Origin: Kineosporiaceae bacterium
Lineage (GTDB): Bacteria; Actinomycetota; Actinomycetes; Actinomycetales; Kineosporiaceae
Assembly: GCA_016794595.1 (NCBI GenBank)
Contig: JAEUJN010000018.1
Span: 1-64,000, forward strand
Direction of reading: 5' to 3'
DNA: 64,000 bases
The position numbers were made by a program, and so were the translations under genes. The notes under the pieces are model-generated. The model was not told the DNA's origin and did not search any database. It saw nothing but the letters and a program-made list of their open reading frames with translations. Shown here piece after piece: positions 51,572-59,418 of the stretch. Each line of letters starts with the position of its first letter. Within the stretch, counting starts at the first letter, position 1.

Positions 51572-52735
51572 TCACTTGTCGACGTCGCCGACCACGAAGA
51601 ACATCGATCCCATGATCGAGACCATGTCGGCGACCAGGTTTCCCGGCAGCAGCCGGGAGAGCACCTGCACGTTGTTGAAGGACGCCGAGCGCAACTTGAG
51701 CCGCCAGGGGGTCTTCTCGCCCCTGGAGACCAGGTAATACCCGTTGATACCCAACGGGTTCTCCGTCCAGCGGTAGAGGTGCCCCTCGGGCACCTTGAGC
51801 ACCTTGGGCAACTTGACGTTGATCGGGCCGCGGGGCAGGGACGCCAGGGTGTCGACACAGGCCTCGGCCAGGTCGAGGCTGACGTGCACCTGCTCGACGA
51901 GCACCTCCAGCCGGGCCAGGCTGTCGCCCTCGGTGCGGGTGACCACCCGGCCGGGTCCGTCGGGGCCGAACAGCCGGCCGTAGGCCAGGTAGGGATCGTC
52001 TCGGCGCAGGTCGACGTCCAGTCCGCTCGCCCGTCCGATCGGCCCGCTGACGCCGTAGGCGACCGCGAGCTCGCGGGACAGGACCCCGACCCCGAGCGTG
52101 CGCCCCCGCAGGATCTCGTTGCCCACCACCAGGTTCTCCAGGTCGGGCAACCGGGATCGGACGGCGGCGATGGCCGCCGCCACCCGAGCGAGCCACCCCG
52201 CGGGCAGGTCCTCCTTGAGGCCGCCAACGCGGTTGAACATGTAGTGCATCCGGCCGCCGGAGATCTCCTCCATCACGGCCTGCAGCTCCTCGCGCTCGCG
52301 GAAGGAGTGGAACACCGGAGTGATCGCGCCGAGCTCGAGCGGATAGGAGCCGAGGAAGACCAGGTGTGACAGCACCCGGTTCAGCTCGGCCAGCAGGGTG
52401 CGGGCCCAGACGGCCCGCTCGGGAACCTGCATGCCGAGCATCTGCTCGGTCGCCAGCACCACGCCGAGCTCGTTGGCGAACGCGGACAGCCAGTCGTGCC
52501 GGTTGGCCAGGACCACGATCTGGCGGTAGTCCCGGACCTCGAACAACTTCTCGGCGCCGCGGTGCATGTAGCCGACCATCGGCTCGGCCGAGGTGATCCG
52601 CTCGCCGTCCAGCACGATCCGCAACCGCAGGACGCCGTGCGTCGCCGGGTGCTGCGGCCCGATGTTGAGCACCATGTCGGCGGTGGCCAGCGCGCCCGCG
52701 CCCAGACCGACCTCGAGTTCGTGTGGCGCGCTCAC
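51572..52735 (-). CDS. nuoD: NADH-quinone oxidoreductase subunit D, solitary
   Basis: A 387-residue 49-kDa-type complex I subunit. Conserved blocks are present: [22 protein letters not shown] with the quinone-site His, [53 protein letters not shown] and the C-terminal [15 protein letters not shown]. The protein is full length and not decayed. No nuoC, nuoE, nuoF or other subunit is adjacent, so it is either a duplicate or serves another hydrogenase-like complex. GTG 52735 is 38 bp from the divergent PH-domain gene. Confidence 0.9.
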   Translation of the reverse strand: MSAPHELEVGLGAGALATADMVLNIGPQHPATHGVLRLRIVLDGERITSAEPMVGYMHRGAEKLFEVRDYRQIVVLANRHDWLSAFANELGVVLATEQMLGMQVPERAVWARTLLAELNRVLSHLVFLGSYPLELGAITPVFHSFREREELQAVMEEISGGRMHYMFNRVGGLKEDLPAGWLARVAAAIAAVRSRLPDLENLVVGNEILRGRTLGVGVLSRELAVAYGVSGPIGRASGLDVDLRRDDPYLAYGRLFGPDGPGRVVTRTEGDSLARLEVLVEQVHVSLDLAEACVDTLASLPRGPINVKLPKVLKVPEGHLYRWTENPLGINGYYLVSRGEKTPWRLKLRSASFNNVQVLSRLLPGNLVADMVSIMGSMFFVVGDVDK

Positions 52736-52773
52736 GCCGCGAGTCTGCCACGGGCGTGTGGGATCCTGCCGCC

Positions 52774-53259
52774 ATGGCAGACCCGTTCCACGTCCCGGGG
52801 GCCGACTGGCGGCCGGTCTCGCCGAAACTGGCCACCGCCCGCCGCATCGTGCTCGCGATCTGGTGCGCCGCGCTGGTGGTGCCGCCATTGGTGTCGAGCC
52901 TGGTGTTCGACCTTCCCCGGATGCGCTGGGTGGCCCTGATCCCGCTGGTCCTGCTCGGCTGGGGCTGGTGGCTGATCGGACGGCAGGTACGCGCCTGGGC
53001 CTACGCCGAGCGCAGCGAGGACCTGGTGATCCGGTCGGGCCGGATCTGGCGCACCATGGTTGTGGTCCCCTACGGCCGGCTGCAGTACGTGGACGTCGAC
53101 GAGGGGCCCATCGCGCGGATGTTCGGCCTGGCCTCGGTGCAGTTGCACACAGCCTCGGCGGGAACCGACGCGGCCATCCCCGGCCTGGAGGCGGCCGAGG
53201 CGGCCCGCCTGCGTGACCGGCTGACCGAGCGAGGTCAGGCCCAGCTGGCGGGGTTGTGA
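52774..53259 (+). CDS. PH domain-containing membrane protein (YdbS-like)
   Basis: A 161-residue protein with two membrane segments ([20 protein letters not shown] and [18 protein letters not shown]) followed by one bacterial PH (bPH2, formerly DUF304) domain: [48 protein letters not shown]. It is the usual small partner of the larger PH protein that follows with a GTGA overlap. Function of the pair is not settled; membrane stress or toxin resistance has been suggested for relatives. Confidence 0.87.
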   Translation: MADPFHVPGADWRPVSPKLATARRIVLAIWCAALVVPPLVSSLVFDLPRMRWVALIPLVLLGWGWWLIGRQVRAWAYAERSEDLVIRSGRIWRTMVVVPYGRLQYVDVDEGPIARMFGLASVQLHTASAGTDAAIPGLEAAEAARLRDRLTERGQAQLAGL

Positions 53260-54752
53260 ACGAGCCGGGCGGCGCCTGGCACCGGGTCCATCCGCTCAGT
53301 CCCCTGATCCGGTCGTGGCAGGCGATCGCCCTGGTGATCTTCTTCATCGGCCGGGACGCGGGGGAGAGCCTGCTGACCGGCGACCGCGACGACGGACCCT
53401 GGCTGCGCCTGCCCGGCCGGGACGTCGGGGTCGGGGTGTGGCTGACCGGCGGTGGGCTGGTGGTGGTCGCACTGGTCGTGGTGGTCGCGCTGATGGTGCT
53501 CTCCTGGCGGATGACCCGCTACCGGATCACCGCCGACTCCCTCGAGCTGCGCAGCGGCGTGGTCTGGCGCCAGCACCGCCGGGCCCAACTCGATCGGCTG
53601 CAGGCGGTGGACGTCGTCCAGCCGCTGTTGGCCCGGATCTTCGGACTGGCCCGGCTCACGGTCGAGGTGGCCGGTGCCGGGACCTCGGCCATCCAGCTCT
53701 CCTACCTGACCGAGTCGCGGGCGCGCTCGCTGCGCAATCAGCTGCTGGCCTCCTCGGCCGGCCTGACCTACACCGAGGAGGAGGCGCCCGAGGCGCCCGA
53801 GCACCACTGGCTGGAGGTCCCGGTGCCCCGGCTGATGGGGTCCATCGCGCTCAGTGGCGCCACCGCCGGATTCCTGGTGAGTGCCGTCGTGCTGGTGATC
53901 CTGTCCCTCGTGCTCGGCACGGCTGCCCCGGCGGCCGGCATCGTGCCGTGGGCCCTGGGATCCGTCGGGGCGCTCTGGGGTCGCTTCAGCCGGGGCTTCG
54001 GCTTCCGGGTGGCCACCTCACCGGACGGACTGCGGTTGCGGCACGGGCTGGTCGAGGCCCGGGCGCAGACAGTGCCCCCCGGGCGGGTGCAGGCCGTCCA
54101 GCTGACCCAGCCCCTGCTCTGGCGGCGAACGGACTGGTGGCAGGTGCAGGTGAACGTCGCCGGGTACGGAGCGGGTGGCGGAGGGGACGCCTCCTCCGGC
54201 AACAGCCCGAACACCCTGCTGCCCGTCGGCACCCGGGACGAGGCCATCGGCGTGCTGTCGTTCGTGATCCCCCAGCTGGGGACCGGTCCCGAGGAGAACC
54301 CGCGGCTGGTGATCGAGGCGGCCCTGGACGGCACGGGCGGCGGCTCGGGGTTCGTCACCTCCCCGGCCGCAGCGCGCCGGTTGGACCCGCTCTCGTGGCG
54401 CCGCAACGGGTTTCGGGTGACCGACACCGCGCTGTTGATCCGGCGGGGGCGGCTGCGGCGAACCGTGATCGTCGTGCCGCACGCCCGGACGCAGAGTCTC
54501 GGCATCGTCCAGGGGCCGTGGGACCGCCGGCTGGGGCTGGCCTCGTTCGCCCTGCACTCCACCCCGGGACCGATCACGCCGATGGTGGCCCACCTCGCGG
54601 ATGGCGATGCGGCCCGGCTGTTGGCCGAGCAGTCCGAGCGGGCTCAGCGGGCCAGGGCGGCCGCCGGGCCGGAACGATGGATGCAGATCGCCCGCCGGGC
54701 CGACGCGCCGTCGCAGCTCCCCCCTCCGCTGCCACCGGTGGACGCGAGCTGA
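53256..54752 (+). CDS. PH domain-containing membrane protein (YdbT-like)
   Basis: A 498-residue membrane protein with three bPH2 domains separated by membrane hairpins: the first near 85-165 ([34 protein letters not shown]), the second near 250-360 ([20 protein letters not shown]) and the third near 385-480 ([30 protein letters not shown]). It starts at GTG 53256 inside the end of the YdbS-like gene. The two form a conserved pair. An 11-bp repeat array begins 8 bp after its stop. Confidence 0.87.
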   Translation: MNEPGGAWHRVHPLSPLIRSWQAIALVIFFIGRDAGESLLTGDRDDGPWLRLPGRDVGVGVWLTGGGLVVVALVVVVALMVLSWRMTRYRITADSLELRSGVVWRQHRRAQLDRLQAVDVVQPLLARIFGLARLTVEVAGAGTSAIQLSYLTESRARSLRNQLLASSAGLTYTEEEAPEAPEHHWLEVPVPRLMGSIALSGATAGFLVSAVVLVILSLVLGTAAPAAGIVPWALGSVGALWGRFSRGFGFRVATSPDGLRLRHGLVEARAQTVPPGRVQAVQLTQPLLWRRTDWWQVQVNVAGYGAGGGGDASSGNSPNTLLPVGTRDEAIGVLSFVIPQLGTGPEENPRLVIEAALDGTGGGSGFVTSPAAARRLDPLSWRRNGFRVTDTALLIRRGRLRRTVIVVPHARTQSLGIVQGPWDRRLGLASFALHSTPGPITPMVAHLADGDAARLLAEQSERAQRARAAAGPERWMQIARRADAPSQLPPPLPPVDAS

Positions 54753-54759
54753 CTGCGGG

Positions 54760-54814
54760 TGACCGCGGAATGACCGCGGAATGACCGCGGAATGACCGCC
54801 GAATCACCGCCGAG
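54760..54814. repeat. 11-bp tandem repeat, five copies (TGACCGCGGAA)
   Basis: Three perfect units and two diverged ones follow the PH gene stop; further degenerate copies continue to about 54860. It lies between convergent genes. Each perfect unit contains CCGCGG. Confidence 0.95.
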
Positions 54815-54874
54815 TGCGTCGGGCCCCGGCTCGGGTGACCGCGTGATGACCGTCGAGTCCCCAGACGTGGGCTC

Positions 54875-55327
54875 TCAGACGGTGCCCTCCGCCATGGCCT
54901 GGACGTCGAGCGCCGGCACGTGCCGGTGGGTGGCCAGCCGGACGTAGGTCCTCGCGGCGGCGTCCTTGCCCGCCCCGAGCACGGCGCTCAGCATGCCGAC
55001 GCCCTGGGCGACCTCGTCGGCGGGCGCTGCGTCCACCCAGTGCTGCCACATGGTCTGCTCGAGCGCGTTGAACGTGGTCTGGACCTCGACCAGGTCGAAT
55101 CCCGCGCTGAACCGTTCTGCGGCAAGGCCTTCGCAGTGCGCGATGATGTGCGCCAGGTCGCGGTGGTGGAGCGAGATCATGATGTGTTCGTACAGGTCGC
55201 CCAGACTGGCCCGGGTGAGCTGGTCGCCCCAGGACTCGTAGTGAGCGAAATGGGCCGTGCGCAGCGTGTGCTCGGCCGCATCGAGAATCTCGGTGGTCAT
55301 CTGCTTGAGCACCGCATAGACGTCCAT
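54875..55327 (-). CDS. RsbRD N-terminal-domain protein
   Basis: A 150-residue all-helical protein matching the RsbRD_N sensor domain of stressosome-type proteins (LYEHIMISLHHRDLAHIIAHC, AERFSAGFDLVEVQTTFNALEQTMW). There is no STAS domain, so it is a free-standing sensor module. The C-terminal stretch GAGKDAAARTYVRLATHRHVPALD is typical of actinobacterial stand-alone members. Start ATG 55327. No stressosome or sigma-B gene is adjacent. The signal is unknown. Confidence 0.78.
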   Translation of the reverse strand: MDVYAVLKQMTTEILDAAEHTLRTAHFAHYESWGDQLTRASLGDLYEHIMISLHHRDLAHIIAHCEGLAAERFSAGFDLVEVQTTFNALEQTMWQHWVDAAPADEVAQGVGMLSAVLGAGKDAAARTYVRLATHRHVPALDVQAMAEGTV

Positions 55328-55477
55328 ACCGCGCGTCCTCCCATGGGCCTGCTTCAGTCACCCAACCCTGCGCACCGTCGTGCAGAGTGTCGTCCGGACA
55401 CCATGGTTACGGGCGGTCGCGCACCGGTCAGGGGGCCAACGTCCCCCCGTGGGTGAGCCTCGCGTCACGGCCGGTGC

Positions 55478-56452
55478 TCAGTTGCCCCCGTGCGGACCCT
55501 GCAAGAGCCAGCCGAAACCGCCCAGGCCACCGGGGTCGATCAGCTCGGCCTCGGCCGAGATCCGCTGGAGGGAGGCGGCGGTGACCGGCTCCCCGGCGGT
55601 GGCCTTCCCCCGGAGCCCCAGGCGACGCAACGCCGTCCGCTGATCGGTGAACTCCAGCGTGCGTGCCCCGGCCGCCTCCCCGGCGTGCGCCACGGAGTCC
55701 AGGGCGACGTGGGCGGTGAGGTCGCAGTCGCCGTCCGGCATTGGCGGCACCCGCCGCCCGCCGCGGTAGGCCGCCAGGGACCCCCCGGGAGGGCGCTGGC
55801 CGGCGACGTGGGCGTAGTCCACGGCGAGCAGGGCCACTGCACCCGCGCCCAGGGCCTGCTGGACCAGCTCGGACCACCAGAGATCGCGGGGGCGACCCAC
55901 CTCCGCCCGGTCCCCGGGGTCCGGGAGCGGCCACCAGCGCTCGCACCAGGTGCGTTCGCCCGCTGCCGCCGCCGTCCCGAGCGCCTCCGTTCCCTGCTCG
56001 TCGACCAGGACGATGCGCAGCTCGCCGTCCTCGGCGCGCTCCACGACCGGGCAGGGGACGACGTCCAGCACCTCCCAGACCACCACCAGCGCCCCGGCGA
56101 GCGCCGCGGGGTCGAGGCGGTCCAGGCCCTCGGTCCAGCCCACCGTCGGCGCGAGTCCCGGTGGGCGCTCGACGACGTCCACCCCGTGCAGCACCGGGGG
56201 CGTCGCGTCCGGTGCCGAGTGGGCCGTCGTGCGAGTGCTCGCCAGGGCGTTCAGCAGCTCGCCCCGCCCGGCACCGATGTCGACCACCGCGCCGGCCGCC
56301 AGTTCGGCCGCCAGCCGGGTCAGGGCGGCGGCCAGGATCGGGGCGGCGGCGTGACTGGCGGTCCTGAAGTGCCCGACGGGTCCTTCCGGGCGACGGTAGA
56401 AGCCCTGCGGACCGTAGAGTGCGGCGGACCACGCGGCCTCCCAGGGGATCAC
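55478..56452 (-). CDS. SAM-dependent methyltransferase, MidA/NdufAF7-like
   Basis: A 324-residue protein of the DUF185 family. The N-terminal block WSAALYGPQGFYRRPEGPVGHFRTA and the SAM loop VVDIGAGRGELLNAL are typical, as are WEVLDVVPCPVVE and AVDYAH. In eukaryotes NdufAF7 methylates an arginine of the 49-kDa complex I subunit, the NuoD homologue; bacterial substrates are not established. A solitary nuoD gene lies 2.7 kb away, which is only a suggestive coincidence. GTG 56452 is the start; the gene is divergent from the GNAT gene. Confidence 0.82.
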   Translation of the reverse strand: MIPWEAAWSAALYGPQGFYRRPEGPVGHFRTASHAAAPILAAALTRLAAELAAGAVVDIGAGRGELLNALASTRTTAHSAPDATPPVLHGVDVVERPPGLAPTVGWTEGLDRLDPAALAGALVVVWEVLDVVPCPVVERAEDGELRIVLVDEQGTEALGTAAAAGERTWCERWWPLPDPGDRAEVGRPRDLWWSELVQQALGAGAVALLAVDYAHVAGQRPPGGSLAAYRGGRRVPPMPDGDCDLTAHVALDSVAHAGEAAGARTLEFTDQRTALRRLGLRGKATAGEPVTAASLQRISAEAELIDPGGLGGFGWLLQGPHGGN

Positions 56453-56511
56453 GGGACCAGCCTGGCACCTGTCGCCGCGGGTCGGTGCACCCGCGGGTGA
56501 GGAGGCGGCGA

Positions 56512-57525
56512 GTGAGCGAGCGACCCGATGCCCGGCTGTCGGCTGCGCTGCGGGCCGCCGAGCGGGCGGCGGCCGCGGCCGGGGTGGAGGTCGTGGAGGT
56601 CGAGGGCGTCGGGCCCGAACGCGGGACCGCTGCCGTGGAACGCATCTTCGATGAGATCTGGAGCACGGACGGCGCCTCGGTGATGCCGGACGAGGTGTTG
56701 CGGATGTACGCCCTCACCGGCCAGTACCTCAGCCTGGCTGTCGAGGCTGTCGAGGCTGTCGAGGCTGTCGAGGCTGTCGAGGCTGTCGAGCGGGCGGCGC
56801 GCCCGGGCCCGTCGGCAGGGCCGCCGGCCGCGATCGCCGCCAGCCTGGGCATCCTGGCCGCACCGGCCGGGATGGCCCTGCACAGCCACGTCACGGGAGT
56901 GCTGCCCGCAGGGCTCGGCCGAGGGGTGGGGCGGGCGATCAAGCTGCACCAACGGGCCTGGGCGCTGCAGCGGGGGCTGGACGTGGTCAGCTGGACCTTC
57001 GATCCCCTGATCCGGCGCAATGCCTGGTTCAACCTGGCCAAGCTGGGCGCCCGACCGGTGCGCTACCTGGTGGACTTCTACGGTGCCATGCCGGATGCGA
57101 TCAACGCCGGGGACGCCTCGGACCGGCTGTACGTGCACTGGCACCTCGCCTCCCCGGAGGTGGCCGAGGCAGCCGAGGCGGCCGAGGGTGGGGCGCCACC
57201 CCTGCAGGATGCAGACTCCCTGCGTGCCAACGGGTTTGTGGATCTGGTTCAGGTCCTCCCGGACGGCGGGGCTCGCCCGGTGGCATCCGATCAGGTGACC
57301 GGCAGTCCCGTTCGCGGTGGTGTGCCGGGAGCGCTGGTCGCCACTCCGGCCGATGCCGAGGACCTGCGCCGTCGTGACCTGCCCGCCGCACTCACCTGGC
57401 GGCGCGCCGTCCGAGAGGCCCTGGGCGGCGCCCTCGACGCCGGATGGCAGATCATCGGGATCACCCGGGACGGCCACTACATCCTGGTCCCGCAGGGGAG
57501 CGATCGACCGCAGGAGGATCGATGA
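56512..57525 (+). CDS. GNAT-superfamily acyltransferase, COG3375-like
   Basis: A 337-residue protein of the GNAT-like group that accompanies N-succinylamino-acid racemases. Landmarks are FDEIWST, LSHVTGVLP-type HSHVTGVLP, GLGRGVGRAIKLHQRAWAL and VSWTFDPLIRRNAWFNLAKLGA. In Geobacillus-type pathways the equivalent enzyme succinylates D-amino acids. Residues 76-93 are (AVE)6 from a 9-bp repeat, inserted in a helix region. GTG 56512 is 7 nt after GGAGG. The stop overlaps the next gene by ATGA, so both are translated together. Confidence 0.82.
   Translation: MSERPDARLSAALRAAERAAAAAGVEVVEVEGVGPERGTAAVERIFDEIWSTDGASVMPDEVLRMYALTGQYLSLAVEAVEAVEAVEAVEAVERAARPGPSAGPPAAIAASLGILAAPAGMALHSHVTGVLPAGLGRGVGRAIKLHQRAWALQRGLDVVSWTFDPLIRRNAWFNLAKLGARPVRYLVDFYGAMPDAINAGDASDRLYVHWHLASPEVAEAAEAAEGGAPPLQDADSLRANGFVDLVQVLPDGGARPVASDQVTGSPVRGGVPGALVATPADAEDLRRRDLPAALTWRRAVREALGGALDAGWQIIGITRDGHYILVPQGSDRPQEDR
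56737..56790 (+). repeat. In-frame 9-bp tandem repeat, six perfect copies (GCTGTCGAG)
   Basis: Encodes (AVE)6 inside the GNAT-like protein. Perfect copies make slipped-strand length change likely, always in frame. Confidence 0.97.
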
Positions 57526-58652
57526 ATCTCGTCGGGGTGGAGGCGATCCGGATCGCCATGCCGCTGGTCTCACCGTTCCGGACCTCGTTCGGGACCGAGC
57601 ATGCGCGCGACGTCCTGCTGCTGCGGGTCCTCGCCCGGGTGAACGGGGTCGACGTGGTGGGGTGGGCCGAGTGCGTCAGCGGTGACGATCCGTACTACTC
57701 CAGCGAGTACGTCGAGGCCAGCCTCGACGTCCTGCGCCGGTACCTGGTGCCCGCGGTCGCCGCTGCGGCCGCTGCAGGTGAGCTGACCCCGGACGCCGTC
57801 GCTCCCGCCACCGACCGGGTCAAGGGTCACCGCATGTCCAAAGCCGTTCTGGAGACGGCGATCCTGGATGCCTGGTTGCGTGGCCACCAGGTGCCCCTCG
57901 CTCGCCACCTGGGCGCCGCGCGGACGGCGGTGCCGAGCGGGGTCTCGGTGGGGATCATGGATTCCGTCCCCGAACTGCTGGCCGCGGTGGAGGGTTACCT
58001 GGAGGCCGGGTACGTCCGGATCAAGTTGAAGATCGAGCCCGGGTGGGACGTCGAGCCGGTGCGTGCCGTCCGCGAACGCTTCGGGGACATCCTGCTACAG
58101 GTCGATGCGAACACCGCCTACACCCGCGCCGATGCCGCGCACCTGGCTCGGCTCGACCCCTTCGACCTGCTGCTGATCGAACAGCCCCTGGACGAGGAGG
58201 ACATCCTCGGTCACGCAGCCCTGGCCCGGGCCGTGCGCACCCCGATCTGCCTGGATGAGTCGATCGTGTCGGCACGCGCCGCCGCGGACGCCATCGCCCT
58301 GGGTGCCTGCCACATCGTCAACATCAAGCCGGGTCGGGTCGGTGGATATCTGGAATCGCGCCGGATCCACGACGTCTGCCGGGCCGCCGGGATCCCGGTG
58401 TGGTGCGGCGGGATGCTCGAGACCGGCATCGGTCGGGCGGCCAACCTCGCCCTGGCGGCACTGCCGGGGTTCACCCTGCCGGGGGACACTTCCGCGTCCC
58501 GGCGGTACTACGCCCGGGACGTCACCACCCCGTTCGAGCTGGACGGCGGCACGATCGCCGTCCCCACCGGCCCCGGGATCGGCATCGACCCGCTGCCCGA
58601 GATGCTGGCCGAACTCACCACCTCGCGGACCTGGCTCCTCCCCCCCTCGTGA
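57522..58652 (+). CDS. menC: o-Succinylbenzoate synthase / N-succinylamino acid racemase family
   Basis: A 376-residue enolase-superfamily enzyme. The acid-base lysines Lys168 and Lys170 (RIKLKIEPG) and Lys269 (NIKPGR), and metal ligands Asp195, Glu220 and Asp245, are all in place. Such proteins make o-succinylbenzoate for menaquinone, racemise N-succinylamino acids, or do both. The coupled GNAT gene and the absence of other men genes favour the racemase role in D-amino-acid conversion; a succinyl-amino-acid deacylase would be expected elsewhere. The stop codon is inside the arm of a 23-bp palindrome. Confidence 0.85.
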   Translation: MNLVGVEAIRIAMPLVSPFRTSFGTEHARDVLLLRVLARVNGVDVVGWAECVSGDDPYYSSEYVEASLDVLRRYLVPAVAAAAAAGELTPDAVAPATDRVKGHRMSKAVLETAILDAWLRGHQVPLARHLGAARTAVPSGVSVGIMDSVPELLAAVEGYLEAGYVRIKLKIEPGWDVEPVRAVRERFGDILLQVDANTAYTRADAAHLARLDPFDLLLIEQPLDEEDILGHAALARAVRTPICLDESIVSARAAADAIALGACHIVNIKPGRVGGYLESRRIHDVCRAAGIPVWCGGMLETGIGRAANLALAALPGFTLPGDTSASRRYYARDVTTPFELDGGTIAVPTGPGIGIDPLPEMLAELTTSRTWLLPPS

Positions 58653-58693
58653 TCATGCACTTTCGAAGAGTCGAAAGTGCATGATCACGAGGG
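58644..58693. terminator. Dispersed palindrome copy 2, 23-bp perfect stem
   Basis: Arms 58644-58666 and 58671-58693 are exact complements around the loop AGAG. The central 15 bases of the arm, GTGATCATGCACTTT, are identical to copy 1 at 39597. It includes the menC-family stop and ends 1 bp before the stop of the convergent HIT-like gene. Confidence 0.9.
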
Positions 58694-58694
58694 T

Positions 58695-59378
58695 TCAGGC
58701 CATGAGTGCGATGCCGCCGTGGCGGGCGAGGAGTTCCCGCGCGACGTGCGCGGCATTGGCGTCGCGGACCGCATCCGGCAGGGCCGGCAACAGGTCGTCC
58801 CACAGCGGCACGACCGAGCCCGTCACCTGGGGATGACGCACGGGCCTGGCGAAGAACCACACATGGGCGTGCGCTCCCCCGTCCCCCCACCGATTCACGT
58901 GGCAGCGACCCACGCTGGGCAGGGTCTCGATGGCCGCGGCCAGGCGGACCATGAGCAGCCCCAGCTCACCGGCCAGGGCCTCGGGCAGCTCCGGCAGGTC
59001 GTGGTGGGCGATGGGTTCGAGGATCGCGATGATCGGCAGGCCGGTCCGCTCGAATCGGCGAAGCTGCCAGGAGTCGTTGCGCCACATCAGGTTCGGGTCG
59101 TCCTCGATGCTCCCGGGCATCGCGGTGCCGGCACAGTGGCACGGTGAGGAGCCCTCGCCGGTGCGCGGCCGATCGAACTCGGCGAGCGGCGCCACCGGGT
59201 GGGTGCGCGCGTCGTCCGCGATCACGAACGGGAAGGCGTCCCAGCGGGCGGTGCCGTCCGGCGGACTGGCCGGCAGGGTGCGGTCGCCGTCCAGGGCTGC
59301 CTCGACCCGGGCGAACCAGGCCTCGGCGCTCTCCGGTGCCGGTCGTCCGGGACTCGCGCCCTCGTGGTCCTCGGCCAT
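58695..59378 (-). CDS. HIT-like domain protein
   Basis: A 227-residue actinobacterial protein with a histidine-triad-like fold. The conserved blocks are CHCAGTAMPGSIEDDPNLMW, LPIIAILEPIAHHDLPELP and CHVNRWGDGGAHAHVWFFARP; the last carries HAHVW in place of the classical HxHxH, so hydrolase activity is uncertain. ATG 59378 is preceded by TACCGT 6 nt upstream and no ribosome site. It converges with the menC-family gene over the palindrome. Confidence 0.75.
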   Translation of the reverse strand: MAEDHEGASPGRPAPESAEAWFARVEAALDGDRTLPASPPDGTARWDAFPFVIADDARTHPVAPLAEFDRPRTGEGSSPCHCAGTAMPGSIEDDPNLMWRNDSWQLRRFERTGLPIIAILEPIAHHDLPELPEALAGELGLLMVRLAAAIETLPSVGRCHVNRWGDGGAHAHVWFFARPVRHPQVTGSVVPLWDDLLPALPDAVRDANAAHVARELLARHGGIALMA

Positions 59379-59384
59379 GGCGCA

Positions 59385-59390
59385 ACGGTA
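59385..59390 (-). promoter_or_regulatory. Probable -10 element, leaderless HIT-like gene
   Basis: TACCGT on the minus strand lies 6 nt before ATG 59378. It sits in the short gap after the LAL regulator stop. Confidence 0.5.
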
Positions 59391-59418
59391 GCCAGTGCAG
59401 GCCCGCGGCGATCCCAAC

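Noticed and set aside
52736-53347. N-terminal extension of nuoD
   Set aside because: The frame stays open upstream but overlaps the divergent PH-domain gene; NuoD alignment supports the GTG at 52735.
8516-56790. CRISPR arrays
   Set aside because: The tandem repeats have 5-12 bp units with no spacers and no cas genes nearby.
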